Shown piece after piece: positions 18,080 through 26,855 of a stretch of DNA of 64,000 nt. The notes beneath the pieces are model-generated. The model made no database searches, had not been told where the DNA came from, and worked only from the letters and a program-made list of their open reading frames with translations. Both the position numbers and the translations under genes were made by a program. Every line of letters starts with the position of its first letter. The stretch's first letter is position 1. Source of the DNA: JALYZC01 sp963725645 (lineage in GTDB: Bacteria > Actinomycetota > Thermoleophilia > Solirubrobacterales > Solirubrobacteraceae); assembly GCA_963725645.1 (NCBI GenBank), contig CAVRZD010000002.1, positions 744,001-808,000 of the forward strand, in the 5' to 3' direction.

Positions 18080-18859
18080 TCAGCGGCCGGAGAACTCGGG
18101 CGCGCGCTTCTCGCTGAGGGCGCGCGCCCCTTCGGCGTAGTCGCCGCTGCGCGCGCACAGCTCCTGGACGGTGACCTCCTGCTCCAGGGTGGCGGCGAGC
18201 GCCGGCTTCGCCGCGGCGTCCATGACGCGCTTGGCGTGGCCGACGGCCAGCGGCGCGCAGGCGAGGAGCTCGGTGACGAGGTGCTCGGTGGCGGACTCGA
18301 GCTCGCCCAGCGGTGCCACCCGGTTGACGAGGCCGATGCGCTCGGCCTCGACGCCGGTGACGAGCTTGGAGGTCATGATCATCTCCTTGGCGCGGCCCAG
18401 GCCGACGACCGCGGGCAGGCGCGAGGAGCCGCCGACGTCGGGGATGAGGCCGACGCGGGTCTCCGGCAGGCCGAGCAGCGCGTCCTCGGCCGCCACGCGC
18501 AAATCGCAGGCGAGCGCCAGCTCGAGCGCGCCGCCGATCGCCCCGCCCTGGATCTGGCAGACGGTCGCCTTGGGCATCTCCTCGCACAGGTTCCAGATCT
18601 CGAGGATGCCGCGGCGGAAGGCGCGCAGGTTCTCGGGCGCATCGGAGAGGGCGACGAGGTCGCTGAAGTCCATGCCGGACGAGAACATCGCGCCCTCGCC
18701 GCGCACGACGACGACGTGGACGTCCGGGTCGTTGGCGGCGGCCGTCAGCTCGACGCCGAGCGCCTGGACGAGCTCCCCGTTCATCGCGTTGCGCTTGTCG
18801 GGACGGTTGAGGACGACGTGGCGGACCGCGTCGCGGTCCTCGGTGGTGACGATGGGCAT
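18080..18859 (-). CDS. Enoyl-CoA hydratase / isomerase family protein
   Basis: A protein of 259 residues with the crotonase fold. Oxyanion-hole segments GEGAMFSSGMDFSDL and QIQGGAIGGALELALACD. The Glu within GGALELAL matches the first catalytic Glu, but IPDVGGSS has Asp at the second catalytic position. A leaderless start at 18859 is supported by TAGCCT 7 bases upstream. It diverges from the 3-hydroxyacyl-CoA dehydrogenase gene with 96 bases between them, so both probably act on the same beta-oxidation intermediates. Confidence 0.87.
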   Translation of the reverse strand: MPIVTTEDRDAVRHVVLNRPDKRNAMNGELVQALGVELTAAANDPDVHVVVVRGEGAMFSSGMDFSDLVALSDAPENLRAFRRGILEIWNLCEEMPKATVCQIQGGAIGGALELALACDLRVAAEDALLGLPETRVGLIPDVGGSSRLPAVVGLGRAKEMIMTSKLVTGVEAERIGLVNRVAPLGELESATEHLVTELLACAPLAVGHAKRVMDAAAKPALAATLEQEVTVQELCARSGDYAEGARALSEKRAPEFSGR

Positions 18860-18866
18860 GGGCGGG

Positions 18867-18872
18867 AGGCTA
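18867..18872 (-). promoter_or_regulatory. -10 box of a leaderless promoter for the enoyl-CoA hydratase gene
   Basis: TAGCCT on the minus strand, 7 bases before the ATG at 18859. Confidence 0.4.
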
Positions 18873-18955
18873 CCGCCGCGCGCGCGCCGGCGGCGGTGTG
18901 GCTGCGCGCGGTCTACGGGTAGGCTCCGGCCTCCCTGAGCGACAACGGAGGCGGA

Positions 18956-19840
18956 ATGGCGGAGATCAAGCAGGTGGGCGTGCTCGGCGCCGGATTGATG
19001 GGTCATGGCATCACGCAGGTGGCGGCGCAGGCGGGCTACGACGTGGTGGTGCGCGAGGTCGACGAGGAGACCCTCGCGAAGGGCATCGGCCGGATCGACA
19101 AGCAGCTCGCCCGCGCGGTCGAGAAGGGGAAGGCCGAGCAGGCCGACGCCGACGCCGTCCTCGGTCGCATCAAGGGGACCGTCCACTACCGCGACCTGGC
19201 CGACGCCGACCTCGTGATCGAGGCGATCACCGAGGATCTCGAGCTCAAGCTCGAGATGTGGCGCGAGCTCGACGAGATCGTCAAGCCCGACGCGCTGTTC
19301 ACCACCAACACCTCGTCGCTGCCCGTGATCGCCCAGGCGGCCGTGACCGGGCGGGGCCCGCAGTTCTTCGGCCTGCACTTCTTCAACCCGGCGCAGGTCA
19401 TGAAGCTCGTCGAGGTCATTCGCTGCGTGACCACCTCCGACGAGGCCTTCGCCGCCGGCGTCGAGTTCGCCAAGAGCCTCGGCAAGCTGGGCGTGCAGAC
19501 GCGCGACAACGCCGGCTTCATCGTCAACCGCCTGCTCGTGCCCTACCTGCTCGACGGCATGCGCGCCTACGAGGAGGGCGTCGGCTCGATCACGGAGATC
19601 GACGAGGCGATGAAGGCCGGCGCCGGGCACCCGATGGGGCCGCTCACGCTCTCGGACTTCGTCGGGCTCGACACGCTCGGCTCGATCTGCGACGTGATGT
19701 TCGACGAGTTCCGCGAGAAGCGCTTCGCGCAGCCGCCGATCCTGCGCAAGATGCTTGCGGCGGGCTGGTACGGCCGGAAGTCGGGGATGGGCTTCTACGA
19801 CTACTCGGGCGAGACGCCCGTGGAGAACCCGGGGTTGTAG
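18956..19840 (+). CDS. 3-hydroxyacyl-CoA (3-hydroxybutyryl-CoA) dehydrogenase
   Basis: A protein of 294 residues. The NAD-binding loop VGVLGAGLMGHGITQVAAQAG is at residues 7-27, with VVREVD as the NAD-specific acidic end of strand 2. Catalytic His and Asn segment GLHFFNPAQVMKLVEV near 140, then NAGFIVNRLLVPYL and the helical C-terminal domain GPLTLSDFVGLD. It oxidises 3-hydroxyacyl-CoA to 3-ketoacyl-CoA in fatty-acid breakdown or acts on 3-hydroxybutyryl-CoA. Length is typical of the single-function enzyme. The ribosome binding site is GGAGG just before ATG. Confidence 0.92.
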   Translation: MAEIKQVGVLGAGLMGHGITQVAAQAGYDVVVREVDEETLAKGIGRIDKQLARAVEKGKAEQADADAVLGRIKGTVHYRDLADADLVIEAITEDLELKLEMWRELDEIVKPDALFTTNTSSLPVIAQAAVTGRGPQFFGLHFFNPAQVMKLVEVIRCVTTSDEAFAAGVEFAKSLGKLGVQTRDNAGFIVNRLLVPYLLDGMRAYEEGVGSITEIDEAMKAGAGHPMGPLTLSDFVGLDTLGSICDVMFDEFREKRFAQPPILRKMLAAGWYGRKSGMGFYDYSGETPVENPGL

Positions 19841-19844
19841 CCCG

Positions 19845-20891
19845 GTGCCGGCCGTTCCGCGTCCGGCCGAGCGCGCGCTCGCCGCGATGCGGCCGCATCC
19901 GCATCGCGGCGATCTGATCGCGGCGGCTGCGGTCCCGCTGTCGGTCGGCGTGCTGGTGGCCGAGGTGCGCTTCGACGGCGTCTGGGGGCGCGGGGCACTG
20001 TTCGCCGTCGCGCTGCTGGCGTGCGCGCTCGTGCTCGGCATGGGCCTGCTCGCCCCGCTGGAGGAGGAGCGCCCGCGCGCCTACCAGACCGTCCTGCTCG
20101 TGGCCGGGCTCGCGCTCCTCGTCGTCGTGCTCGGGCGGTTCGCGCAGGTGCTCGGCGAGGACTCGCCGCTCGCGGCGTCCGGGACGGTGACCTGGATGGC
20201 CATCGCATTCGCCGCCGTCGCCGCGGTGGCGGCGTGGCGGTTGCGCTCCCCGATCTGCGCACTGCTCGAGTTCGTCGCGGGCGGGGTGGTGCTGCTCGCG
20301 TTCGTGGACTGGGCCTTCCAGCCCAGCGGCCCGGACACGTTCCGCTGGCTGCTGCTGGTGCTCATCCTCGGCTACGCCACGGCGCACGTGCGCCTGCGGG
20401 CGACGTGGCCCCGCCACGCGGTGCACGCGGTCAACTCGGCCGGTCTGGCGGGCATCGCCCTCGCGGCGACGTTCGTCGGCGGCGTCTACGTCGCGGCGCT
20501 CGCCCCCGGCATCGGTCGCGCGCCGCTGAATCCGGGGACCGGCTGGGAGCTCGTGCTCCTCGCCACCGGCTTCGCCCTGCTCGCGTACTCGGCCGTCGAC
20601 CGCGAGCCCGGTCCGGGCTACCTCGGGTTCGTCCTGCTCACCGTGTTCGTCGTGCTCGCCGGCCAGCCCAGCGCCGGCGGCGCCTCGCTGATCGGCTGGC
20701 CGATCCTGCTCCTGCTCCTCGGCGGCGCGGGCGTGGCCGCCGGCCTGCGCCCGCGCCGCGACCTGCCGCCGGAGCCGGGTCCACCGGCCCCGCCGCCCCC
20801 ACCGCGACCGATGAGCGGCCGCGGCGCCGAGGCGCCCACCGAGGTGCTGCCGAGCGAGGCGGCGGACCGTCCCTCCGAGGAGCGCGGGTAG
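19845..20891 (+). CDS. Multi-spanning membrane protein of unknown function
   Basis: A protein of 348 residues from GTG 19845 (an internal ATG at 19887 is possible). About nine or ten hydrophobic segments (for example GALFAVALLACALVLGMGLL and FRWLLLVLILGYATAHV) are followed by a Pro-rich cytoplasmic-type tail (PPEPGPPAPPPPPRP). I recognise no family motif. It begins 4 bases after the dehydrogenase stop, so it may share its transcript, although no functional link is evident. Confidence 0.65.
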   Translation: MPAVPRPAERALAAMRPHPHRGDLIAAAAVPLSVGVLVAEVRFDGVWGRGALFAVALLACALVLGMGLLAPLEEERPRAYQTVLLVAGLALLVVVLGRFAQVLGEDSPLAASGTVTWMAIAFAAVAAVAAWRLRSPICALLEFVAGGVVLLAFVDWAFQPSGPDTFRWLLLVLILGYATAHVRLRATWPRHAVHAVNSAGLAGIALAATFVGGVYVAALAPGIGRAPLNPGTGWELVLLATGFALLAYSAVDREPGPGYLGFVLLTVFVVLAGQPSAGGASLIGWPILLLLLGGAGVAAGLRPRRDLPPEPGPPAPPPPPRPMSGRGAEAPTEVLPSEAADRPSEERG

Positions 20892-20988
20892 CCGCGTCCG
20901 CAGTTCCCGGTCGCTGATACCTTCGCCGGATCGGTGGCGGGGTCCTCAACCAGGGATAGCAGACGCGTCCGGTCCGCAGCCGGGCCCA

Positions 20989-20994
20989 TAGACT
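20989..20994 (+). promoter_or_regulatory. -10 box of a leaderless promoter for the carboxylase gene
   Basis: TAGACT, 10 bases before the ATG at 21005; the bases between are C/G only, with no Shine-Dalgarno sequence. Confidence 0.4.
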
Positions 20995-21004
20995 CCCCGG
21001 CCCC

Positions 21005-22525
21005 ATGAGCGACATCGAGCAGGCGATCGAACGCGGCCTGGCCGGTGGGCCGCAGCGCCATCACGAGAAGTCCGAGCAGCAGGGCAAGCTGCCCGTGCGC
21101 AAGCGCGTCGCGCGGCTGCTGGACGAGGGCTCGCTCGCGGAGGACGGCCTGCTCGCCAACTGGGAGGAGGATGGACTCGGCGCCGACGGCGTGGTCACCG
21201 GCACCGGCACGATCGACGGCCGGCCGGTGGCGCTGATGGCCAACGACCCGACCGTCAAGGCCGGCTCCTGGGGCCCGAAGGTGGTGGAGAAGATCGTGCG
21301 CATCCAGGAGCGGGCGCTGACGCAGCGGATCCCGATGGTCTACCTCGTCGACTCCGCGGGGGCGCGCATCACGGAGCAGACGCGCATGTTCCCCGGCCGC
21401 CGCCACGCGGGCCGCATCTTCCACAACGAGGTGAGGCTCTCCGGCGTCGTCCCACAGGTGTGCGTGCTGTTCGGGCCGAGCGCGGCCGGCGGCGCGTACA
21501 TCCCGGCCTTCTGCGACATCGTGATCATGCGCGACGGCAACGCATCGATGTACCTGGGCTCGCCGCGGATGGCGGAGATGGTGATCGGCGAGAAGGTGTC
21601 GCTGGAGGAGATGGGGGGCGCGCGCATGCACACGGGCGTCTCCGGCTGCGGCCACGTGCTCGTCGAGACCGACGAGGAGGGCATCGACGCCGCGCGGCGG
21701 TACCTCGCCTACTTCCCCTCGCACTGGGAGTGGCTGCCGCCGGTCGCCAAGCCGGCCGAGCCCGCCTCCGACGCCCCGATCCGCGAGCTCGTGCCCGAGG
21801 ACGAGAACAAGCCGTTCGACATGCGCGAGCTCCTCGATGCGCTCGTCGACGCCGACTCGTTCTTCGAGGTCCACGCGCGCTGGGCGAAGGAGCTGATCGT
21901 CGGCTACGCGCGCCTCAACGGGCGGCCGCTCGGGATCGTGGCCAACCAGCCGAAGGTCAAGGGCGGCGTGCTGTTCGTCGACTCCGCCGACAAGGCCGCG
22001 CGCTTCATCCAGACCTGCAACGCGTTCGGCGTTCCGCTGCTGTTCCTCGCGGACGTCCCGGGATTCATGATCGGCACCGCGGTCGAGCGGGAGGGCATCA
22101 TCCGCCACGGCGCCAAGATGATCAGCGCGGTGTCGGAGGCGACCGTGCCGAAGATCTCGGTGATCGTGCGCAAGGCCTACGGGGCCGGGCTGTACGCGAT
22201 GGCGGGGCCGGCCTACGACCCCGACGCCTGCCTCGCGCTCCCGACCGCGTCGATCGCGGTGATGGGCCCGTCGGCGGCGATCAACGCCGTGTTCTACAAC
22301 CAGCTGCAGGCGATCGAGGACGAGGAGGAGCGGGCGCGGCGCACCGAGGAGCTGCGCCGCGAGTACGCCGAGGACGTGGACATCCTGCACCTCGCCTCCG
22401 AGCTGGTCATCGACGCGGTCGTGCAGCCGGAGGACCTGCGCGACGAGCTGGTCAAGCGCTACGCCGTGTACGCCGGCAAGCGCCGGGAGTGGCCGGACAA
22501 GCGCAACCCGGTCACGCCGGCCTGA
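21005..22525 (+). CDS. Acyl-CoA carboxylase beta (carboxyltransferase) subunit
   Basis: A protein of 506 residues with the two crotonase-like carboxyltransferase domains. Domain N has YLVDSAGARITEQ and FGPSAAGGAYIPAFCD; domain C has FLADVPGFMIGTAVEREGIIRHGAKM and AYGAGLYAMAGPAYDPDACLALPTASIAVMG. It moves CO2 from biotin to an acyl-CoA. GGAYIPAFCD and the 506-residue length fit propionyl- or methylcrotonyl-CoA carboxylases; HMG-CoA lyase nearby makes methylcrotonyl-CoA attractive, but specificity cannot be settled. No biotin-carrying alpha subunit is in the window, so it must be encoded elsewhere. Confidence 0.9.
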   Translation: MSDIEQAIERGLAGGPQRHHEKSEQQGKLPVRKRVARLLDEGSLAEDGLLANWEEDGLGADGVVTGTGTIDGRPVALMANDPTVKAGSWGPKVVEKIVRIQERALTQRIPMVYLVDSAGARITEQTRMFPGRRHAGRIFHNEVRLSGVVPQVCVLFGPSAAGGAYIPAFCDIVIMRDGNASMYLGSPRMAEMVIGEKVSLEEMGGARMHTGVSGCGHVLVETDEEGIDAARRYLAYFPSHWEWLPPVAKPAEPASDAPIRELVPEDENKPFDMRELLDALVDADSFFEVHARWAKELIVGYARLNGRPLGIVANQPKVKGGVLFVDSADKAARFIQTCNAFGVPLLFLADVPGFMIGTAVEREGIIRHGAKMISAVSEATVPKISVIVRKAYGAGLYAMAGPAYDPDACLALPTASIAVMGPSAAINAVFYNQLQAIEDEEERARRTEELRREYAEDVDILHLASELVIDAVVQPEDLRDELVKRYAVYAGKRREWPDKRNPVTPA

Positions 22526-22532
22526 ACCGGCT

Positions 22533-22991
22533 CTAGCCGCCGCTCTTGGTGCCGGCCGGGGGGTCGGTGGCGAAGAGCCGGTGCAGGGCGACGACGAGCT
22601 CGCGCTTCTCGCTCGCCGTGAGGGACGCTCCGGGGTGGACGATCGTGTAGGTCGAGGGCGGCATCTCGCCACTGGCGATCTGATCGGCGATCTCGCTCTC
22701 GCCGGGCTGCGGCTTGTTCCACTCCGAGAAGTTGAGCGTGCTCCGGCCTTCGTCGACGTCCTTCTGGACCAACCACGAGACGGGCGCGATGTTCGTGTAC
22801 CAACGCCAGTCGGTGCGGTTGCTGTGGCAGTCGGCGCACGAGTCCCGGAACAGCGCGGCCGAACGCGCGTCCGGCCACCGGGCCGCCTTGGTCACCGGGG
22901 GGTTGGAGTGGTCGCGGCCGTAGGGCACCAGCTGAATGAGGAGGAAGGCTCCGATCACGACGAGGAAGCCCCAGCGGAGGAAGCGTCGCAT
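22533..22991 (-). CDS. Membrane-anchored haem-binding domain protein (Haem_bd type)
   Basis: A protein of 152 residues. An uncleaved N-terminal helix (FLRWGFLVVIGAFLLIQLVPYG) is followed by a periplasmic-type domain with a single CADCH haem site near residues 53-57. Then come SNRTDWRWYTNIAPVSWLV and GEMPPSTYTIVHPGASLT, where the Met of MPP is the likely sixth haem ligand. This matches the small Haem_bd family, whose role is unknown but probably redox. It converges on the carboxylase gene with 7 bases between stops. The haem would need the cytochrome c maturation system, as does the fusion at 2421. Confidence 0.82.
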   Translation of the reverse strand: MRRFLRWGFLVVIGAFLLIQLVPYGRDHSNPPVTKAARWPDARSAALFRDSCADCHSNRTDWRWYTNIAPVSWLVQKDVDEGRSTLNFSEWNKPQPGESEIADQIASGEMPPSTYTIVHPGASLTASEKRELVVALHRLFATDPPAGTKSGG

Positions 22992-23099
22992 TCGGCCTAA
23001 CCCTAATCACCGAGGTTGCGGCGAGGGAGCAGAAAATCCCCGACCCGGGACCGGCGGGCGTAGGCTCGACACACGGCAAATCCCAGGAAAGAGGAACCG

Positions 23100-23504
23100 A
23101 TGTCTCAGGAGAACGTCGCCGCCGCCCAGGAGGCGTACAAGGCGTTCGGCCAGGGCGACATCGCCGCTGCGGTCGCCGGCATGGACGAGGATGCGGAGTG
23201 GGTGACCTCCGACGAGCTTCCGCTCGGCGGCACCCTGCACGGACGCGACGAGATCGCGAAGGCGTTCGCGAGCATCCCGGAGTACTTCGACGAGTTCAGC
23301 GTCGAGCCGGACGAGTTCATCGACGCGGGCGACGTCGTGATCGTCCACGGCATGCAGCACGGGCGGGCGAAGGAGACCGGCGTCTCGTTCGATTCCCCGT
23401 ACGTGCAGCTGCTGAGGATGCGCGACGGGAAGACCGTCCGCGGGGAGTTCTACGGGGACAGCGCGAAGGCGCTGCACGCGCTCGAGGGCCAGCCGGCCCA
23501 CTGA
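23100..23504 (+). CDS. SnoaL-like (NTF2-fold) protein
   Basis: A protein of 134 residues starting MSQENVAAAQEAYKAFGQGDI, the typical opening of the actinobacterial SnoaL-like group. GTLHGRDEIAKAF, DEFIDAGDVVIVHGMQHGR and MRDGKTVRGEFYGDSAKAL follow. The NTF2 cone fold is used by cyclases, isomerases and binding proteins; function is unknown. AGGAAAGAGG precedes the start, so unlike many neighbours it has a leader. A close relative is at 60912-61304, sharing EEIPNGGT / DELPLGGT and DGKTVRGEFxxDSAK. Confidence 0.82.
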   Translation: MSQENVAAAQEAYKAFGQGDIAAAVAGMDEDAEWVTSDELPLGGTLHGRDEIAKAFASIPEYFDEFSVEPDEFIDAGDVVIVHGMQHGRAKETGVSFDSPYVQLLRMRDGKTVRGEFYGDSAKALHALEGQPAH

Positions 23505-23516
23505 GCGCCGCCGCCC

Positions 23517-23544
23517 GGCGCCGCTCGCCATCGCGAGCGGCGCC
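23517..23544. terminator. Hairpin terminator after the SnoaL gene
   Basis: A perfect 12-bp stem GGCGCCGCTCGC / GCGAGCGGCGCC with loop CATC, 13 bases after the stop. No T-run follows, as is usual in GC-rich actinobacteria. Confidence 0.6.
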
Positions 23545-23688
23545 TGAGCGGCCAATGCACCGGACGCGTTTCGGGTCCCGACCCTAAACGGGCGTCCCAG
23601 CAGCGAGGAACGTCCGCTCATCGCCCGGCGGCGTTCCGCCGAGGGCACGGGTGATGCACCGGAGGGTTACCCAAGGAGGCGGTCACCG

Positions 23689-24825
23689 ATGAGGGCCTCG
23701 CACGGACGCCGCATCGGCGTCGTCGTCGCCGTGCTCGCGCTGGCGCTGATCGCGCCGGCCGGGGCGCAGGCGCATCACCTGAGCTTCGACGCGACCAGCT
23801 ACAGCGTCCCGGAGTTCAGCGCGTTCAAGACGATCACCGTCAACCGCACCGGCAGCGGCACGACCGTCCACGTGGACTACGCCACGAGCGACGGCACAGC
23901 CACGGCCGGGCTCGACTACACGTCGGTCTCGGGCACGCTCGACTTCGGGCCGAGCGACAGCCAGAAGTCCTTCTCGATCCCGATCCTCGACGACCCGCTG
24001 ATCGAGGGCGACGAGACGGTCAACCTCGCGCTGACCAACCCCAAGCCGACCAATGACGCCAGCCTCGGCACACCCAACACGGCCGTGCTGACGATCGTCG
24101 ACGACGACAGCAACGTGCAGTTCAGCATGGCGAGCTACGGCGTCGACGAGTCGGCCGGCACGGCGACGATCGAGGTCACGCGCACCGGCCTGACGACGGG
24201 CACCAGCACCGTGGACTACGCGACCAGCGACGGGACGGCGCTCGCCGGCCAGGACTACACGGCGACCGCCGGCACCCTGACCTTCGGCCCCGGGGTCACG
24301 ACGCAGACGTTCGATGTCCCGATCCTCGACGACCAGGTGGCGGAATCGTTCGAGACCCTGAACCTGACGCTGTCCAACGCCGGGCCGTTGGGGACACACG
24401 TCGGTAACCCGGGCACCGCGGTGCTCGGCATCGCCGACAACGACGACATCACGCCGACCGTGACCGCGCCCGACGCCCGCTCGTCGTCGGCGCCGGCCAG
24501 GACCTCGGCCGTCGTCGCGGCGGCGCGCACGCCGCTGCGCGCCGGGTCGGTCGCCCTCGACGCCGCCTGCGACCGCGCGTGCACGGTGCGCGCGTTCGGT
24601 CACGTGCTCGTCGGCGGACGGCGCTTCGGCGCCCACACGGCGCGCGCCGTACTGCCCAACGGCGGGCGCGCACGCCTCGCGCTGCCGCTCTCCAGCCGCG
24701 GCCGCGCGGCGGTCCGCGGGGCGTTCGTGCACCATCGGCGCGTGCTCGTGAGCTACACCGTCGTGTGGCGCGACGACCAGGGCTTGGGCCACCGCCTCAC
24801 CCGCTCGTTCCGCGTGCGCGGCTGA
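23689..24825 (+). CDS. Secreted protein with two Calx-beta domains
   Basis: A protein of 378 residues. A signal peptide ends near APAGAQAHH (residues 20-28). Two Calx-beta repeats follow (about 29-145 and 146-258): each has TxDYATSDGTAxAGxDYT, a strand ending in FSIPILDD or FDVPILDD, and ETVNLALTNP or ETLNLTLSNA, then VLTIVDDD or VLGIADND. These acidic loops bind Ca2+ in the family. The last 110 residues are basic, with two Cys (CDRACTV), of unknown fold. It is probably an extracellular adhesion or structural protein. GGAGG precedes the ATG. Confidence 0.88.
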   Translation: MRASHGRRIGVVVAVLALALIAPAGAQAHHLSFDATSYSVPEFSAFKTITVNRTGSGTTVHVDYATSDGTATAGLDYTSVSGTLDFGPSDSQKSFSIPILDDPLIEGDETVNLALTNPKPTNDASLGTPNTAVLTIVDDDSNVQFSMASYGVDESAGTATIEVTRTGLTTGTSTVDYATSDGTALAGQDYTATAGTLTFGPGVTTQTFDVPILDDQVAESFETLNLTLSNAGPLGTHVGNPGTAVLGIADNDDITPTVTAPDARSSSAPARTSAVVAAARTPLRAGSVALDAACDRACTVRAFGHVLVGGRRFGAHTARAVLPNGGRARLALPLSSRGRAAVRGAFVHHRRVLVSYTVVWRDDQGLGHRLTRSFRVRG

Positions 24826-24838
24826 GCGCGGAGGCCTA

Positions 24839-24844
24839 TAGGGT
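24839..24844 (+). promoter_or_regulatory. -10 box of a leaderless promoter for acetoacetyl-CoA synthetase
   Basis: TAGGGT (within TATAGGGT), 8 bases before the ATG at 24853. Confidence 0.4.
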
Positions 24845-24852
24845 GCCTCGGC

Positions 24853-26850
24853 ATGGTCACGGCCAGCCGAGGCACCCTCCTCTGGACGCCCTCCGAGGAG
24901 ACCGTCGACCGCGCCAACCTCACCCGTTACGAGCGGTGGCTCGCCGAGGAGCGTGACCTGCACTTCGGCTCCTACGCCGAGCTGTGGGAATGGTCGGTGC
25001 GCGATCTCGAGGGCTTCTGGTCCTCGATCTGGGAGTTCTGCGAGGTGCGCGCGTCAGCGCCCTACGAGCGGGTGCTCGGGCGCCGCGAGATGCCGGGCGC
25101 CGAGTGGTTCCCGGGGGCGCAGCTCAATTACGCCGAGCACATCTTCGCGCGCGAGCGCCCGCACGACGCGGCGATCGTGCACCGGTCGGAGACGCGTCCG
25201 GACGGCGAGCTGACGTGGGGCGAGCTGCGCGGGCAGGTCGCTCGCTGCGCGGCCGGGCTGCGCGCGCTCGGGGTCGAGAAGGGCGACCGCGTCGTCGCCT
25301 ACATGCCGAACGTGCCCGAGACGGTGATCGCCTTCCTCGCGACCGCCAGCATCGGCGCGATCTGGTCGAGCGCCGCGCCCGAGTTCGGCGCCCGCAGCGT
25401 GATCGACCGCTTCAGCCAGATCGAGCCGAAGGTGCTGTTCGCCGTCGACGGCTACCGCTACGGGGGCCGCGACTTCGACCGGTTGGAGGTCGTCGCCGGG
25501 CTGCAGGCCGAGATGCCGACCCTGGAGCGCACCGTCGTCCTGCCGTATCTGAACGCCGGGCTCAGCGACGAGCACGGCGATCTCGACGGCCTGCGCGACG
25601 GCATGACCTGGGACCAGCTGCTCGCGTTCGACCACGAGCTGACGTTCGAGCAGGTCCCGTTCGACCACCCGCTGTGGGTGCTCTACTCCTCCGGCACGAC
25701 CGGCCTGCCAAAGGCCATCGTCCAGGGGCACGGGGGCATCCTGCTCGAGCAGCTCAAGAAGGGCTTCCTGCACCTCGACCTTCGCGATGGCGACCGGATG
25801 TTCTGGTTCACCACCACGGGCTGGATGATGTGGAACTTCCTGCTCGGCTGCCTGCTTCCCGGAGCCACGATCTGCCTGTACGACGGCAATCCCGGCCACC
25901 CGGACATGAACGTGCTGTGGGACTTCGCGCGCGACGCCGAGATGACGTGCTTCGGGACGAGCGCCAGCTACGTCGCCTCCTGCATGAAGGCGGGGATCGA
26001 GCCGATGCGGACGCACGAGCTTCGCCACCTGCGCAGCGTCGGCTCGACCGGCTCGCCGCTGTCGCCGGAGGGGTTCCGCTGGATCTACGACGAGGTCAAG
26101 CCGGACCTGTGGCTGTTCTCGACGAGCGGTGGCACGGACGTGTGCACCGCGTTCGTCGGCGGCTGCCCCACGCTGCCGGTGTACCTCGGCGAGCTCCAGT
26201 GCCGTGCGCTCGGCGCCGCGGTCCGGGCGTTCGATCCGGACGGCAACGAGCTGATCGACGAGGTGGGCGAGCTCGTCATCACCGAGCCGATGCCCTCGAT
26301 GCCGCTCTTCTTCTGGAACGACCCGGATGGCGCGCGCTACCGCGCCTCGTACTTCGACATGTATCCGGGCGTGTGGCGCCACGGCGATTGGATCGAGATC
26401 ACCGACCGCGGCACGTCTGTGATCTACGGCCGTTCGGACTCGACCATCAATCGCCAGGGTGTGCGCATGGGGACGAGCGAGATCTACCGCGCCGTGCTGG
26501 CGGTGCCGGAGGTGGAGGACGCGCTGGTCGTGGACGTGCCGCGACCCGGGACGGAGGGGTGGATGCCGCTGTTCGTCGTGCTGGCCGCCGGCGCGACGCT
26601 CGACGACGACCTCAGGGCGACGATCAGGCGCCGCGTGCGCGAGGACTGTTCCCCCCGCCACCTGCCGAACGAGATCTACGCCATCGACGAGGTCCCGCGC
26701 ACGCTGTCGGGCAAGGTGCTCGAGATCCCGGTGAAGAAGATCCTGATGGGAACGTCCCCGGAGAGCGCGGCCAGCCGCGATTCGCTTGCCAACCCGGCGG
26801 CGCTGGACTACTTCGTGCAGCTGGCCGGCTCGTTGCAGCAGACGACCTAG
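24853..26850 (+). CDS. Acetoacetyl-CoA synthetase
   Basis: A protein of 665 residues of the adenylate-forming family. The N-terminal cap ANLTRYERWL and the opening WEWSVRDLEGFWSSIWEFCEV are characteristic of acetoacetate-CoA ligase. The P-loop is LYSSGTTGLPKAIVQGHGG near 277; FSTSGGTDVCTAF binds the substrate; SDSTINRQGVRMGTSEIYR is the hinge; and SGKVLEIPVKK carries the catalytic Lys. It activates acetoacetate to acetoacetyl-CoA using ATP, recovering the acetoacetate made by HMG-CoA lyase. The length matches the family. Confidence 0.92.
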   Translation: MVTASRGTLLWTPSEETVDRANLTRYERWLAEERDLHFGSYAELWEWSVRDLEGFWSSIWEFCEVRASAPYERVLGRREMPGAEWFPGAQLNYAEHIFARERPHDAAIVHRSETRPDGELTWGELRGQVARCAAGLRALGVEKGDRVVAYMPNVPETVIAFLATASIGAIWSSAAPEFGARSVIDRFSQIEPKVLFAVDGYRYGGRDFDRLEVVAGLQAEMPTLERTVVLPYLNAGLSDEHGDLDGLRDGMTWDQLLAFDHELTFEQVPFDHPLWVLYSSGTTGLPKAIVQGHGGILLEQLKKGFLHLDLRDGDRMFWFTTTGWMMWNFLLGCLLPGATICLYDGNPGHPDMNVLWDFARDAEMTCFGTSASYVASCMKAGIEPMRTHELRHLRSVGSTGSPLSPEGFRWIYDEVKPDLWLFSTSGGTDVCTAFVGGCPTLPVYLGELQCRALGAAVRAFDPDGNELIDEVGELVITEPMPSMPLFFWNDPDGARYRASYFDMYPGVWRHGDWIEITDRGTSVIYGRSDSTINRQGVRMGTSEIYRAVLAVPEVEDALVVDVPRPGTEGWMPLFVVLAAGATLDDDLRATIRRRVREDCSPRHLPNEIYAIDEVPRTLSGKVLEIPVKKILMGTSPESAASRDSLANPAALDYFVQLAGSLQQTT

Positions 26851-26855
26851 CGCCC

